From Dictyostelium firmibasis (taxonomy: Eukaryota > Evosea > Eumycetozoa > Dictyosteliales > Dictyosteliaceae): a stretch of DNA of 64,000 nt. Below, in pieces: positions 1-10,177 of this stretch (positions are counted from its first letter, which is position 1; each line of letters opens with the position of its first letter). Made by a program: the position numbers and the translations under genes. Location: assembly GCA_036169595.1 (NCBI GenBank), contig CM069766.1, positions 3,607,501 to 3,671,500 of the forward strand. The letters are read 5' to 3'. Under the pieces are notes generated by a model that searched no databases, had not been told where the DNA came from, and was given only the letters and a program-made list of their open reading frames with translations.

Positions 1-732
1 GAATGTTTTAATGTGGTAGATATTAAACCAACCAACATGGAGGATCTTACCGAGGTTATTACATCGGCCGAATTTCATCCTACCTCATGTAATATATTTA
101 TGTACAGCTCAAGCAAAGGAACAATAAAATTGGGAGATCTTCGTTCATCAGCACTCTGTGATAACCATGCCAAAGTATTTGAAGAATATGAGGATCCATC
201 CAACAAATCATTTTTCAGTGAGATCATTTCATCCATCAGTGACATTAAATTCAGTAGAGACGGTAGATACATCCTCAGTAGAGATTTCTTAACCCTCAAA
301 CTTTGGGATATCAACATGGAGAACAAACCTGTCAAAACCATTCAAATTCACGATTACCTTAAACCAAAACTCTGCGACCTTTACGAAAATGATTGTATCT
401 TTGATAAGTTTGAATGTACATTGAATCATGACGGAACTCAAATGCTCACTGGTTCCTATCATAACTATCTCCACATCTACGATCGTAACTCTAAACAAGA
501 TGTCTGCTTAGAGGCCTCCAAACAAGCCACAAAATCAAAAACAAAAACACTTACCACCAAAATGAAATTACGTTCCTCCAAAAAAGAACCAAAGAAACCA
601 GAAGATATTCATCCAGATGCTATCGAGTATACTAAGAAAACCCTTCATTGTGCATGGCATCCAAAAGATAATCTCATTGCTGTTGGTGCCGCTAATACCG
701 TGTATTTATATGCTGCTACTGAAAATAAATAA
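1..732 (+). CDS. phr2aB: PP2A regulatory subunit B (B55/PR55), 3' part
   Basis: This is the C-terminal part of the B55-type WD-repeat subunit of protein phosphatase 2A, which selects substrates for the PP2A A/C core. The frame is open from base 1 (Glu-Cys-Phe-Asn-Val-Val-Asp-Ile-Lys), so the gene starts left of the window. About 243 residues are visible. Hallmarks nearly identical to animal PR55 are [51 protein letters not shown] and [14 protein letters not shown], ending in a last blade with [12 protein letters not shown] basic Lys-rich loop ([20 protein letters not shown]) sits where animal B55 also has a variable loop. The stop TAA is at 730-732, followed by A-rich 3' DNA. Family identity is sure; the symbol follows D. 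discoideum naming from memory. Confidence 0.95.
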   Translation, partial: ECFNVVDIKPTNMEDLTEVITSAEFHPTSCNIFMYSSSKGTIKLGDLRSSALCDNHAKVFEEYEDPSNKSFFSEIISSISDIKFSRDGRYILSRDFLTLKLWDINMENKPVKTIQIHDYLKPKLCDLYENDCIFDKFECTLNHDGTQMLTGSYHNYLHIYDRNSKQDVCLEASKQATKSKTKTLTTKMKLRSSKKEPKKPEDIHPDAIEYTKKTLHCAWHPKDNLIAVGAANTVYLYAATENK

Positions 733-943
733 TAATAAAAAAAAAATAATAATAATAATAATAATAAACAAAAATCACCACACTCATACAAAATCATAAA
801 TAATAAAAAAAAACATCACCAAGAAACAACATCTCTCTATCAACTATCTTTTATATTCAAAATTAATAACACAAAAAAAAAAAAAAAAAAAAAAATAGTA
901 ACAGCCAAATATTTAAGATTAAAAAAACCAATCATAAATAAGG

Positions 944-977
<34 letters not shown>

Positions 978-1279
978 AAATCAAAAAAAAAGAAATAAAT
1001 AAAAGGAAATAAGAAAAAAAAAAAAAAAAATTAAATTTACATAGTTTTAAATAATTTTTAAAACTTTTACTAAAATAATGAAGATCCGTAAATTTATAAA
1101 TAAAAAAAAAAAAATAAAATAAATAAAATAAAAAAAAGTTTTGAAATTAAAAAAAAAATTTAAAAAAAAAAAAAAACTATTATTGAAAATTCATGAAAAA
1201 AAAAAAAAAAAAAAAAAAAAAGCGTTTAACAAATATCAGATTTGGCAGTTAGAATTTTTTTTTTTTCCCTTAAATTATC
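733..1279. other. Intergenic, AT-rich (phr2aB to rbmx2)
   Basis: Holds the 3' flank of the PP2A gene and the promoter of the RBMX2 gene, both on +. It is dominated by oligo(A) runs (near 877-896, 943-974 and 1199-1221) with short T runs. A somewhat less A-rich stretch at about 1222-1252 and a T run at about 1255-1266 lie just upstream of the RBMX2 start. I see no RNA gene or conserved motif. Confidence 0.7.
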
Positions 1280-2443
1280 ATGCATAGAATAAGAGAAGTT
1301 CAAAATATAAATAAAAGGGAACTAAATTTAAATGTTAGTGAGAGTGCTTCATGGCATGCAGATTACAGCCATAGCCCATATATATATGTTGGTGGATTAA
1401 ATTATGATTTGAATGAGGGAGATGTAGCTACAATATTCAGTCAATATGGCGAAATATCTGAATGTAATTTAGTTAGAAACAAAGAAACAGGTAAATCTCA
1501 AGGATTTTGTTTCATTGGGTATGATGAACAAAAAAGTACAGTGTTGGCAGTTGACAACTTAAATGGTATAAATATATTGGGTAAAACTATTAAAGTTGAC
1601 CATGTTAAAGATTATAGAAAACCAAAAAAGAATAATGAAGATTTAACCGATAGTGAGGACGATGATGATGATGATGATGATGATGACAGTGATAAAAGCA
1701 CAGATGATGATATTAACGATGATGAAAAGAAAAAAGAGAAAAAGAAAAGAAAACTTGAAAAAAAATTAAAGAAAAAACAAAAGCGTGAAGAAAAAAGAAA
1801 ACAAAGAGAAAATGAAACACCTGAGGAAAGAGAGAAAAGAAAAATGGAAAAACAATTGAAAAAAGATGAAAAATTATTAAAAAAACAAGATAAAAAAAGA
1901 TTAAAATTATCAAATACTACCACTACAACTTCCACAGAAATATCATCATTTGATTCAATTCGAAATGATGGTAATCAATCAAAAGTTAAAATTGAACATC
2001 AAAAAGTAAAACCTGAAGATAGAGATAGGGATAGAGATAGAAGTATAGAGAGAAGTAAAGATAGAAGTAGAGATAGAAATAATAGTAAAGAAAGAGACAG
2101 AAGTAGAGGTAGAGATAAAAGTAGAGAGAGAAACCAAAGTATGGAAAGAGATAGAAGTAGAGAGAGAAACCGAAGTAGAGATAGAAACCAAAGTAGGGGG
2201 AGGAATAGAAGTGGAGACAGAGATAGAAATACAAGTAAAGAAAAAGACAGAAGTAGAGATGGAGATAGAGACTACAGAGATAGAAGCAGGGAGAGATATA
2301 GAGATAGGGATTACAGAGACAGAGATAGAGATAGGGATTACAGAGATAGAAGTAGGGATAGGGATTACAGAGATAGAGAAAGATATAACAAGAAGGATTA
2401 TGGAAGGGATTTTAATAGAGATACTAGAGACAACAGAAGATAA
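1280..2443 (+). CDS. rbmx2: RBMX2/Ist3-type RRM splicing factor
   Basis: 387 residues, single exon. The N-terminus (Arg-Glu-Val-Gln-Asn-Ile-Asn then KRELNLNV, SWHADY) matches the conserved segment before the RRM in human RBMX2 and yeast Ist3/Snu17. One RRM spans roughly residues 33-112, with RNP2 IYVGGL and RNP1 KSQGFCFIGY, ending in TIKVDHVKDYRKPKK. In other eukaryotes this protein belongs to the RES complex of the activated spliceosome, so a nuclear splicing role is inferred. After the RRM come an Asp-rich acidic run, a Lys/Glu-rich charged segment and about 130 residues of Arg-Asp/Arg-Ser repeats typical of SR-like splicing proteins. The start is fixed by alignment to the conserved N-terminal segment. 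Confidence 0.92.
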   Translation: MHRIREVQNINKRELNLNVSESASWHADYSHSPYIYVGGLNYDLNEGDVATIFSQYGEISECNLVRNKETGKSQGFCFIGYDEQKSTVLAVDNLNGINILGKTIKVDHVKDYRKPKKNNEDLTDSEDDDDDDDDDDSDKSTDDDINDDEKKKEKKKRKLEKKLKKKQKREEKRKQRENETPEEREKRKMEKQLKKDEKLLKKQDKKRLKLSNTTTTTSTEISSFDSIRNDGNQSKVKIEHQKVKPEDRDRDRDRSIERSKDRSRDRNNSKERDRSRGRDKSRERNQSMERDRSRERNRSRDRNQSRGRNRSGDRDRNTSKEKDRSRDGDRDYRDRSRERYRDRDYRDRDRDRDYRDRSRDRDYRDRERYNKKDYGRDFNRDTRDNRR

Positions 2444-2805
2444 TCTTTTTTCCTTTGTTTTTTTTTTGTTTTTTTTTGTAAATAAATGAATTTCATTATT
2501 AATTGGGTTGTTATTTGTATCATTGGTGTCAACTACCTCATCTTCCACCTTTATTTTTGTTGGGAGTTTAGATAACTCATTGTTTTTGGAATCCTTTTCA
2601 TGAACAACGAGTCCAGAAAGAAATTTATTGGTGTTTATTCACTGACACCAAAATTTTAATTTTTAATTATTAAAAACAAAAATAAAAAAATAAAAAAATC
2701 TAAAAAAGTTCGTTTGTCAAACAAATAAAAAACTGAAATTAATTCAACGAAAAATTGAATTTCAAAGAAATTTTATTTTGTATTTTTTTAATTATTTACT
2801 GTTCA

Positions 2806-2861
2806 CATAAAGGTAAACAATTAATTAAATATTTTATTTAAATAAATTGATTACCTTTATG
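2806..2861. repeat. Inverted repeat, 17-base arms
   Basis: The left arm CATAAAGGTAAACAATT (2806-2822) is mirrored by AATTGATTACCTTTATG (2845-2861). There is one mismatch across the arms and a 22-base AT-only loop. It lies between convergence-free neighbours (rbmx2 and pms1, both +), so it could act as an RNA hairpin in a 3' UTR, a cruciform, or a palindromic protein site. No function is known to me. Confidence 0.7.
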
Positions 2862-2984
2862 AAATAGTACATATTTCTTAGTCTATTCCTTTTTTTATTT
2901 ATTTTATGTTTTACTTAATTAAATTTTTTTTTTTTTTTTTTATTTATTTTTTTTTATTTTTTTTTAATTTTTTTTTATTTTTTT

Positions 2985-2993
2985 TTTGGCGGG
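2985..2993 (+). promoter_or_regulatory. E2F-like site upstream of pms1
   Basis: TTTGGCGGG is a textbook E2F/DP core (TTTSSCGC-like) sitting at the end of a T-run, about 175 bases before the pms1 ATG. GC hexamers like this are very rare between genes here. Dictyostelium has E2F/DP proteins and an Rb orthologue (rblA), so use of the site is plausible but inferred. Confidence 0.5.
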
Positions 2994-3166
2994 TCTAATA
3001 AATTTTTTTTTCAAAAATTTCTTTATAATAATTCAATTTCCATTTAAGAATTATACCTTTATATCTTTGTATAAATAAATAAATAAATATATATATAAAC
3101 TATATTGATTTAGAACAATTTTTTTTTTTTTTTTAATTATTATTTATAAAAAAAAAAAAAAAAAAA

Positions 3167-4784
3167 ATGATTAAAGCGATTGACAAAGAATCAATTAATA
3201 ATATTTGCAGTGGACAAGTTATATTTGATTTATCGATAGCAGTTAAAGAATTAATTGAAAATAGTATTGATGCAGGAGCAACTACAGTAGAGATTAGATT
3301 GAAGGAGTATGGGGAGGATATGATTGAAGTCATTGATAATGGTAGTGGTGTTGAACCAAGCAATTTCATAGGACTCACGATGAAACATTGTACATCCAAA
3401 CTTGAATCATTCTCTGACCTATTATCTATTGAAACCTATGGATTTAGAGGGGAAGCATTAAGTTCACTATGTACATTATCAAATTGTATCATTACCACTA
3501 GAACAAAGAATCAAACTACTGCACAAAGATTAGTATTCGATAAAGAAGGTAAAATTATAACACAAACACCAGTTGCCAGAGAAGTGGGTACAACAGTTCA
3601 ATTGAGTAACCTTTTCAAAGGTTTACCAGTGCGTTATCAAGAGTTCAAAAGAAATATAAAGAAAGAGTATGCAAAGTTATTAACTATTCTACAAGCTTAT
3701 GCATTAATTTCAATAAATACTCGTATCACTTGCTATAATCAATGTGGTAAATCACAAAGATCATGTGTCCTCTCAACTACTAGTGGTTCTTCAACAATTC
3801 GTGATAATTTAATCAATGTTTTCGGTACTAAAATGAGTCAATCATTAGATGAATTCACAGCTTCAGATTCTTTATTTAAAGTTTATGGTTTAATCTCAAA
3901 GATTGGTATTGGTAGTGGTACTGGTCAATCAATTAGTAATAGTCAACCATCATTGACATCATCATCATCATCATCATCATCGACATCATCGACATCATCA
4001 TCATCGGCACAAATTTCAATTGGATCATTATCAAGAAGTTGTGCCGATAGACAATTCTTTTTCGTCAACAGTAGACCATTTGAACATAGTAAACTCGCTA
4101 AAGAAATTAATTCACTATATCAAAGTTTTCATAAAAGAGGATCATATCCTGTAGTTATATTTAATATTGATATGCCAACTAATAACTATGATGTAAATGT
4201 TACACCCGATAAAAGAACGATTTTCATTCAAAAGGAGCAACAGTTATTATTGTTAATTACAGATGGTCTAAAAACAATGTGGGAAACTGCTCAAGCCGTT
4301 TTCGATACAAATCAGCTTGATCAATTCACATTCAATGATGAAAACGATAGTTCCAACAATAGCAAACAATCAAAGATTTCTTCATTTCCAAATTTATATA
4401 AATTAAAAACTGAAGAGGATGAAAATGATAAAGTAACAACAACACCACCAAAGAAAAATATGACGATAACACCTTCAATTCCGAATAAAAGGGTTGGTAG
4501 TGGTAGTAGTAGTAATAGTAAAAATAATAGTTTTGATTTTGAAGATAACGACAATGATTCTTTAGATAATGATCAACCATTAAAAAGAGCGAGATATGAT
4601 GGAAATTATAGTAATAAAAAGCCTGAATTACCAAAAACACCATACCCAAATAGAAATAAAAAAAATGAAAATGAAGATGAGGAGGAAGATGATAATTATG
4701 TTCAACCAGTATTTTCAAATGTAAATAAATTAAACAATAACAATAGCTTAGATGATATAATAGATGATAATGAGTTTATTACTC

Positions 4785-4830
<46 letters not shown>

Positions 4831-6079
4831 TAGTAATAATAGTAGTGGTACAAGCTTTATGGATGATTTTGAATTCAAGGGTAGTAGCAATGATATTGGT
4901 GGCGGTAGTAGTGGTATTAAACTTAAAACTGTTTCAACAAACAATAACAAAAATAGTAGTAAAATAATGGATGATATAAATAAAACAATCGATAAGATGA
5001 AACATCAGCAACAAAAAATGGGCTTTGATGACGATGATGAAGAACAAAAACAAAAACAAAAACAACAAAAACAAAAACAAAAACAAATTGAAGAAGAATC
5101 CATCGATGGATATAAACAAAAGAATTCAAAAACATTTGATATTACTATTAAAACTGACTTAAAGTCTATTAGTAAACAATATTTAATTAGAAATGGTACC
5201 TTTGATAAAGATAATAATCCAATCATACCTAATACAGCTTTAGTGGTTAGTAATAATGATATTGCCATTAATGATCCAAATGAACTGGATCAAAATTCGA
5301 TAATAACAACCACATCGGATGAATGTTGTATAGTAGATAAATCAATTCCACAATTGGATGGTAAATTCTCAACATCATTGGGTGGTATTGGTGCAAAACA
5401 ACAGAAAACAACTACTCAAACAATATCACAACATCAACAACAACCAAATCAAATAGCGGAAGAAGAGTTGACGAAATACTTCAAAAAAGAATACTTTAAA
5501 CAAATGATTGTGATTGGTCAATTTAATCTTGGTTTTATAATAGCAAAGTTGGGTAATGATCTATTTATAATTGACCAACATGCAGCCGATGAAAAATACA
5601 ATTTTGAAATGCTTTCAAAATCAGTTGAAACAAGTATAAATAGTCAACCATTATTGAAACCTGATACCTTATCGGATTTAACCAGTGAAGAGGAATTAAT
5701 AATCATTGAAAACGCTGAATTATTCCAAAAGAATGGTTTCAAATTTATAATTGACCAAGATGCTCCAACAAGATTTAAAATTAAATTATCAGCCTTCCCA
5801 ATAATTCATGGCCAATCATTCGGTATTAAAGATATCTACGAATGGATATTTATGATTAAGGAAAGTTCAATTCCTGGCTCTGTTAATAAAATACCAAGAT
5901 TAAATTCTTTATTGGCTTCGAAAGCTTGTAGAAAATCAATTATGGTAGGTACTACCCTAACCCACAAAGAGATGAAAGATGTTTTAAATAATTTATCAAC
6001 TCTTGATAATCCTTGGTGTTGTCCACATGGTAGACCCACCATGAGGCATTTGGTTGATCTTTCAATCAAAGATAAATTA

Positions 6080-6163
<84 letters not shown>

Positions 6164-6169
6164 CTGTGA
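3167..6169 (+). CDS. pms1: PMS1/PMS2-type MutL mismatch-repair endonuclease
   Basis: 1000 residues, single exon. This is the MutL-alpha subunit that partners MLH1 and nicks the new strand during mismatch repair. The N-terminal GHKL ATPase is clear: the VKELIENSIDAGAT helix (first residues 26-39), DNGSGV, TSKL, YGFRGEALSSL and the late MutL motif NVTPDKR. A low-complexity linker of about 400 residues (Ser, Asn, Asp, Gln-rich) follows. The C-terminal nuclease domain keeps the metal-binding DQHAADEKYNFE motif (DQHAxxExxxxE), ACRKSIMVG and CPHGRPTMRH, so it should be catalytically competent. The protein ends in about 28 glutamines from a CAA repeat just before the stop, so the end is strain-variable. 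A Ser run (about residues 264-282) interrupts the ATPase domain. Confidence 0.95.
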
Positions 6170-6614
6170 ATAAATAAAATAAAATTCATTTTTTATTTAA
6201 ATATCATTTTTTTAAAAAATTTTACTCGAGTAATTTAAAGTTTAATATTATTAATTGGTGATTGAATTTTATAACCTAATTCCGAATAAAATTTTTTAAA
6301 AAAATGCAAAAATAAAAATAAAATCATATCAATATCAAATGGCTTATCCCCAAATTTTTTTTGAATCTGGAAATAGTTTGAGGCCCAAACAACATCAGAT
6401 TGTACAGTTGACGGCCATTTTTTCATTGAAATTTTCGGGAATATTTTATTTTTATTTAAATTGTTTTTTTTTCCCACTTTTTTCTTTTTTTTTCTTTTTT
6501 TCCCATTTTTTTTTTTCTTTTTTTTTTTTTTCTTTTTTATATTTTCTTTTTTTTTTTCTAATTTTTTTTTTTTTTTTTAATTTTTTCAGCTATTGTCATA
6601 AATTTTCTCATAAG
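6170..6614. other. Intergenic pms1 / zinc-finger SDR gene
   Basis: Contains a candidate small minus-strand gene (6235-6477, listed separately), then a C/T-rich block at about 6467-6588 that looks like the promoter of the SDR gene. The plus frame is also open through this block but would encode an implausible Phe-rich N-terminus, so I place the SDR start at 6615. Confidence 0.6.
6235..6477 (-). CDS. Candidate small ORF, 80 aa, unknown
   Basis: An 80-codon minus-strand frame, with an internal Met at 6426 that could be the true start (63 residues). Its codon use and base composition look coding: the stretch 6330-6450 is far richer in G+C than normal intergenic DNA and includes WPSTVQSDVVWASNYF, FGDKPFDIDM and KFYSELGYKIQSP. 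The stop lies 65 bases from the pms1 stop (convergent), and the start faces away from the SDR gene. I do not recognise a family. It could be a real small gene or the remnant of a larger one; the opposite strand is also open over part of the span. Confidence 0.35.
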   Translation of the reverse strand: MGKKNNLNKNKIFPKISMKKWPSTVQSDVVWASNYFQIQKKFGDKPFDIDMILFLFLHFFKKFYSELGYKIQSPINNIKL

Positions 6615-7031
6615 ATGGATAATATCTTTGATTTTCCATCTTTAGAAAATTTAAATGATAAAAACAAAAATGATAAAATGAAAGAAAATAATCTCTTTTT
6701 AAATTTTCCTAAATTAGAAGAAATTAGTGAAACCAATCAAAAAAACAAACCAATAAAAGAAAAGATCAATTCAATAGACAATGAAACTGAATTGAAAAAC
6801 TCAATAGCAACAACTACAACCACATCATCATCATCATCATCATCATCAACATCATTAAATCCAGTACCAATGACAAAAGCAACAAATGAAAATAGTGAAA
6901 AAAATGAAAAAATTAAGGAATTTTTCAATTATAATCGACTCCAGAATAATGTGTTAAAAAGAAAATTAAAAGAATTGCAAAAAAAAGTTGAAGTAATAAA
7001 ATTGAAAAATAAAAAAACCAATACAAAAAAT

Positions 7032-7124
<93 letters not shown>

Positions 7125-7806
7125 CATAATTATAAAATAGACAATCTATATAATGACAACGATAAAAATGATATTGATAATGATGGTGGTGATGGTACTG
7201 ATGATGAAGATGATGAAGATTACTATGATTATGATAATGATTTTGAAAAAGAATTTTATAAAATAAAGAAATTTTTAGATCAAAATGAATTTGGTAATAA
7301 TAACAATAATAACAATAATAATAATAATAACAATAATAATAAAATTAAAAAAGAAGGTTATATAGAAGAATTTGATGGACAAGAAGAATCTGAATCAATA
7401 CAAAAGGTTGATTTTATATTTTATGAAACATTAAAAAAAATTGAACCATTTTCAAGATCTATTATTCAGAAATCAAATGGTTTTTTCTTTTTTGAGAAAT
7501 TAATTAAAGGTTTTTCAAAATTTGATAAAACAGAAGTTGATAAGAAAAAAATTACAAAAACTGGTATTAGAGAAAATAGAAAAAAAGAATCAAATCGTGT
7601 ATTATCATATATTAAACTTTTAAAAGTAAACATTAAAGATTCAAACGATAACAGTTATTATAATAATGAGTTGGAAAAAAAAAATAGAAAATATAGAAAA
7701 TTAACACATAATACTATTGAAAATAATAATGAAAATAATGATGAAAATAAAAATGAAAATAGTTTAAATAAAGAAATTAATAATGATAATAATGATAATG
7801 ATAATG

Positions 7807-7852
<46 letters not shown>

Positions 7853-9197
7853 TGAAAGCAATAATAATGATAAAAATGAAAATAGTTTAAATAAAGAAAT
7901 TATGAATGAAATTGAAGAATTAGTTAATGAAAAGAATCAAAATTTTAGTAATAGATTATATGTCGCAAAGAGATGTTATATTTGTAAAAATATGTTTAAA
8001 ACATTACATCATTTCTATGATAGCATGTGTCATTCCTGTGGTGAATTCAATTATGGTAAAAGAATAAACGATATTAAATTATCCGATGGACGTATTGCAA
8101 TTGTAACTGGGTCAAGAGTTAAAATTGGATTTGAAACAACATTGAAATTATTGAGATCTGGTGCTACTGTAATTGCAACATCTAGATTCCCAAAAGATAC
8201 AGCTCTTAGATTCTCACTAGAAAAGGATTTCAATCAATGGTGTAATAGATTACATATATATGCTTTAAATCTTTGTGATTTAAAATCATTAGAATTATTT
8301 TGTTTTGAAATTAAAAAGAAATTTAAATCTATTAATATTATCATTAATAATGCAGCTCAAACCATTAAAAAACCATTAAAATTTTATGAAGCTCAATTAA
8401 AACTTGAAAATGATTTAACAACTCTACCAAATGGATGTAATCAACTTTTATCACATTATAAAGAAATTAAATCAAATTATTTAACACATAATTCAATAGA
8501 TGAAAATATTTTAGGTTTAGAAAGTTCTTTTAAAATTAATAATAATAATAATAATAATGGCTCAATTGAACCATTATCAAAATTATCATTAATTTCAACA
8601 AGTTCATTTTATGGTAGTGAAAACGCTTTGTTAAGTGTTAATGGTTTAAATGGCGAAAACAATTCATCATTAATTGATTTAAATAGATTTGATCAACATG
8701 GTCAACCAATAGATTTAAGATCAACTACATCATGGAATCAAAAATTCAATGAAATACCATTAATTGAATTAATTGAAACTCATACTATCTCTTCATTTTC
8801 ACCATATATTATGTTCACTCATTTTTTACCAGAAATGTTAGAATCTGTAAAAACCTTTGGTAATGCTTTTGTAATAAATGTTAATGCAATGGAAGGGAAA
8901 TTCAGTAGATTCTATAAATCATCTCATCATCCACATACCAATATGGCAAAGGCATCTCAAAATATGTTTACTCGTACATCTGCAACGGATTTATCTTTAA
9001 GTGATATCTATATGAACTCTGTGGATACAGGTTGGATTACCGATGAAAATCCAATAACTACCAATCGAGATTGGCAACCACCTATTGATGAAATAGATGG
9101 TGCAGCTCGTATTTTAGATCCAATTTATTCAGGTTTACAATCTAATCGATTTTCATTTGGTCAATTCTTTAAAGATTATAAATTAACTAGTTGGTAA
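6615..9197 (+). CDS. Zinc-finger / atypical short-chain dehydrogenase fusion
   Basis: 860 residues from the ATG at 6615. The N-terminal half is low complexity (Asn runs near 7033-7122 and 7294-7341, acidic stretches, Lys-rich helices). At about residues 455-478 is a CxxC...CxxC zinc-ribbon-like motif (CYICKNMF, then CHSCGEF). It is followed directly by a Rossmann SDR domain: IAIVTGSRVKIGFE for the nucleotide loop, ATSRFP, INNAAQT for the NAG motif, and ISTSS for the catalytic Ser region. The usual YxxxK reads TNMAK, with Thr in place of Tyr, followed by MNSVDTGWITDENP. I recall the same HTNMAK form in fungal and other homologues with the same zinc motif, so this seems a family trait. The substrate is unknown; classical dehydrogenase activity is doubtful. 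Confidence 0.85.
7029..7122 (+). repeat. (AAT)n coding poly-Asn tract
   Basis: A near-perfect AAT trinucleotide repeat encoding about 30 Asn in the low-complexity half of the SDR fusion protein. Typical of the genome and likely length-polymorphic. Confidence 0.9.
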
Positions 9198-9361
9198 ATA
9201 TAAAATATAAAAAAATTAAAAAAATAAAAAATGAAAAAAAAATGAAATATGAAAGAGTTAATAAATTCATGACAGACAGCCCTTGTAAAAAATAAAAATA
9301 AATAAAAATTAAAATAATTGGTGCAGTATTTTTATTTTTATTTTTTATTTTTTTTTTTTTT
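9198..9361. other. Convergent spacer, SDR fusion / methyltransferase
   Basis: 164 bases of 3' flank with A and T runs and one mixed patch (TTCATGACAGACAGCCCTTG, about 9267-9286). Too short and AT-rich to hold a further gene. Confidence 0.6.
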
Positions 9362-10177
9362 CTACAATTTTATGGTGGGTCTTGAAATAATTAAAATTAA
9401 AGAACCATTATAATGTGATTGAGTACGAAGATTTGAATATTTTTTATCCCATTCACCAGATTCTAAATCATTTTTAAGATGATTTAAATATGATTGACGA
9501 GTTGGTTCATCAACAAATGTCCAAGCAGAACATGAGCTACATGCACTTGAATTTAAAAACATTTCAGGTCTACCATAGTAAGCTTCGTTGAAACCATCTT
9601 TACATAATAATGGTAGTGGAATTGAAACCACTTCAATTTCACCACCTAATAATTGTCCAATCGTTTCTGTTGATGGATATCTCTTTGCTTCTGCTCCTAA
9701 AACACCTGGTGCATATTGATTTAACCAAAATTCTTGAACTAATTTTGGATCACATGTTAATAGAACTACTTGATTCTTTGTTACACGTCTCATCTCTTTT
9801 AAACCAGCTTCAAGATTTGACCATTGATGAACTGAGAATGTCGACATTGAAGCTTCGAATTCATTGTCTTTAAAAGGTAAATTTTCAACATAGGCATCGA
9901 TTGCAACTGCAAATTCTTTTGGTCTTAATGCTCTCATTGATGCTGATGGTTCGACTGCTGTAATTTTATATCCATTCTCACCTTGTTTTGGCTCATATGA
10001 TCCTGCACCTGCTCCTACATTTAAAATAGATTTTGATTCTCCAAATGCTTTATAAATTAAATTTGATATCTCTGGTTCTGGTTGTCTATAAACATTATAA
10101 TTTAAAAATATTTGTTCTCCATAATTTACATCACCTGCACTGCCATCATTTTTACGTGAATTTAATAAATTTGACAT
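9362..10177 (-). CDS. Class I SAM-dependent methyltransferase (bacterial-like)
   Basis: 271 residues, single exon, convergent with the SDR gene (164 bases between stops). The start has an ordinary A/T-rich upstream context. Motif I is ILNVGAGAGSYEP and motif II is ITAVEPSASM, with the acidic end replaced by Glu as usual in Methyltransf_11 proteins. Then come ENLPFKDNEFEASMSTFSVH (motif IV region) and LKEMRRVTK. The C-terminal half, with SACSSCSAWTFVD, QSYLNHLKNDLESGEWDKKY and LILIISRP, resembles uncharacterised bacterial methyltransferases more than any eukaryotic one I know. There are no homopolymers, unlike most neighbours. Horizontal acquisition is possible. The substrate is unknown; small molecule is a guess from the fold. 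Confidence 0.85.
   Translation of the reverse strand: MSNLLNSRKNDGSAGDVNYGEQIFLNYNVYRQPEPEISNLIYKAFGESKSILNVGAGAGSYEPKQGENGYKITAVEPSASMRALRPKEFAVAIDAYVENLPFKDNEFEASMSTFSVHQWSNLEAGLKEMRRVTKNQVVLLTCDPKLVQEFWLNQYAPGVLGAEAKRYPSTETIGQLLGGEIEVVSIPLPLLCKDGFNEAYYGRPEMFLNSSACSSCSAWTFVDEPTRQSYLNHLKNDLESGEWDKKYSNLRTQSHYNGSLILIISRPTIKL

Larger units (their letters stand above)
2444..3166. other. Intergenic with coding-like island, inverted repeat and pms1 promoter
   Basis: Three things stand out. First, 2478-2652 is much richer in G+C than the flanks and has an open minus-strand frame with normal codon usage but no clear start. Second, 2806-2861 is an inverted repeat with 17-base arms. Third, an E2F-like site lies at 2985-2993, upstream of pms1. 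The rest is T-rich (2926-2984) with an ATAAATA/TATATA stretch at about 3070-3100, probably the core promoter. Confidence 0.7.

Noticed and set aside
1979-2548. 189-residue minus-strand ORF rich in Ile-Ser opposite rbmx2
   Set aside because: Most of it is the antisense of Arg-Asp/Arg-Ser codons. Only the part downstream of rbmx2 is noted as an island.
6339-6614. N-terminal extension of the SDR fusion rich in Phe
   Set aside because: It reads through a C/T-run promoter-like block; the ATG at 6615 starts normal coding sequence.
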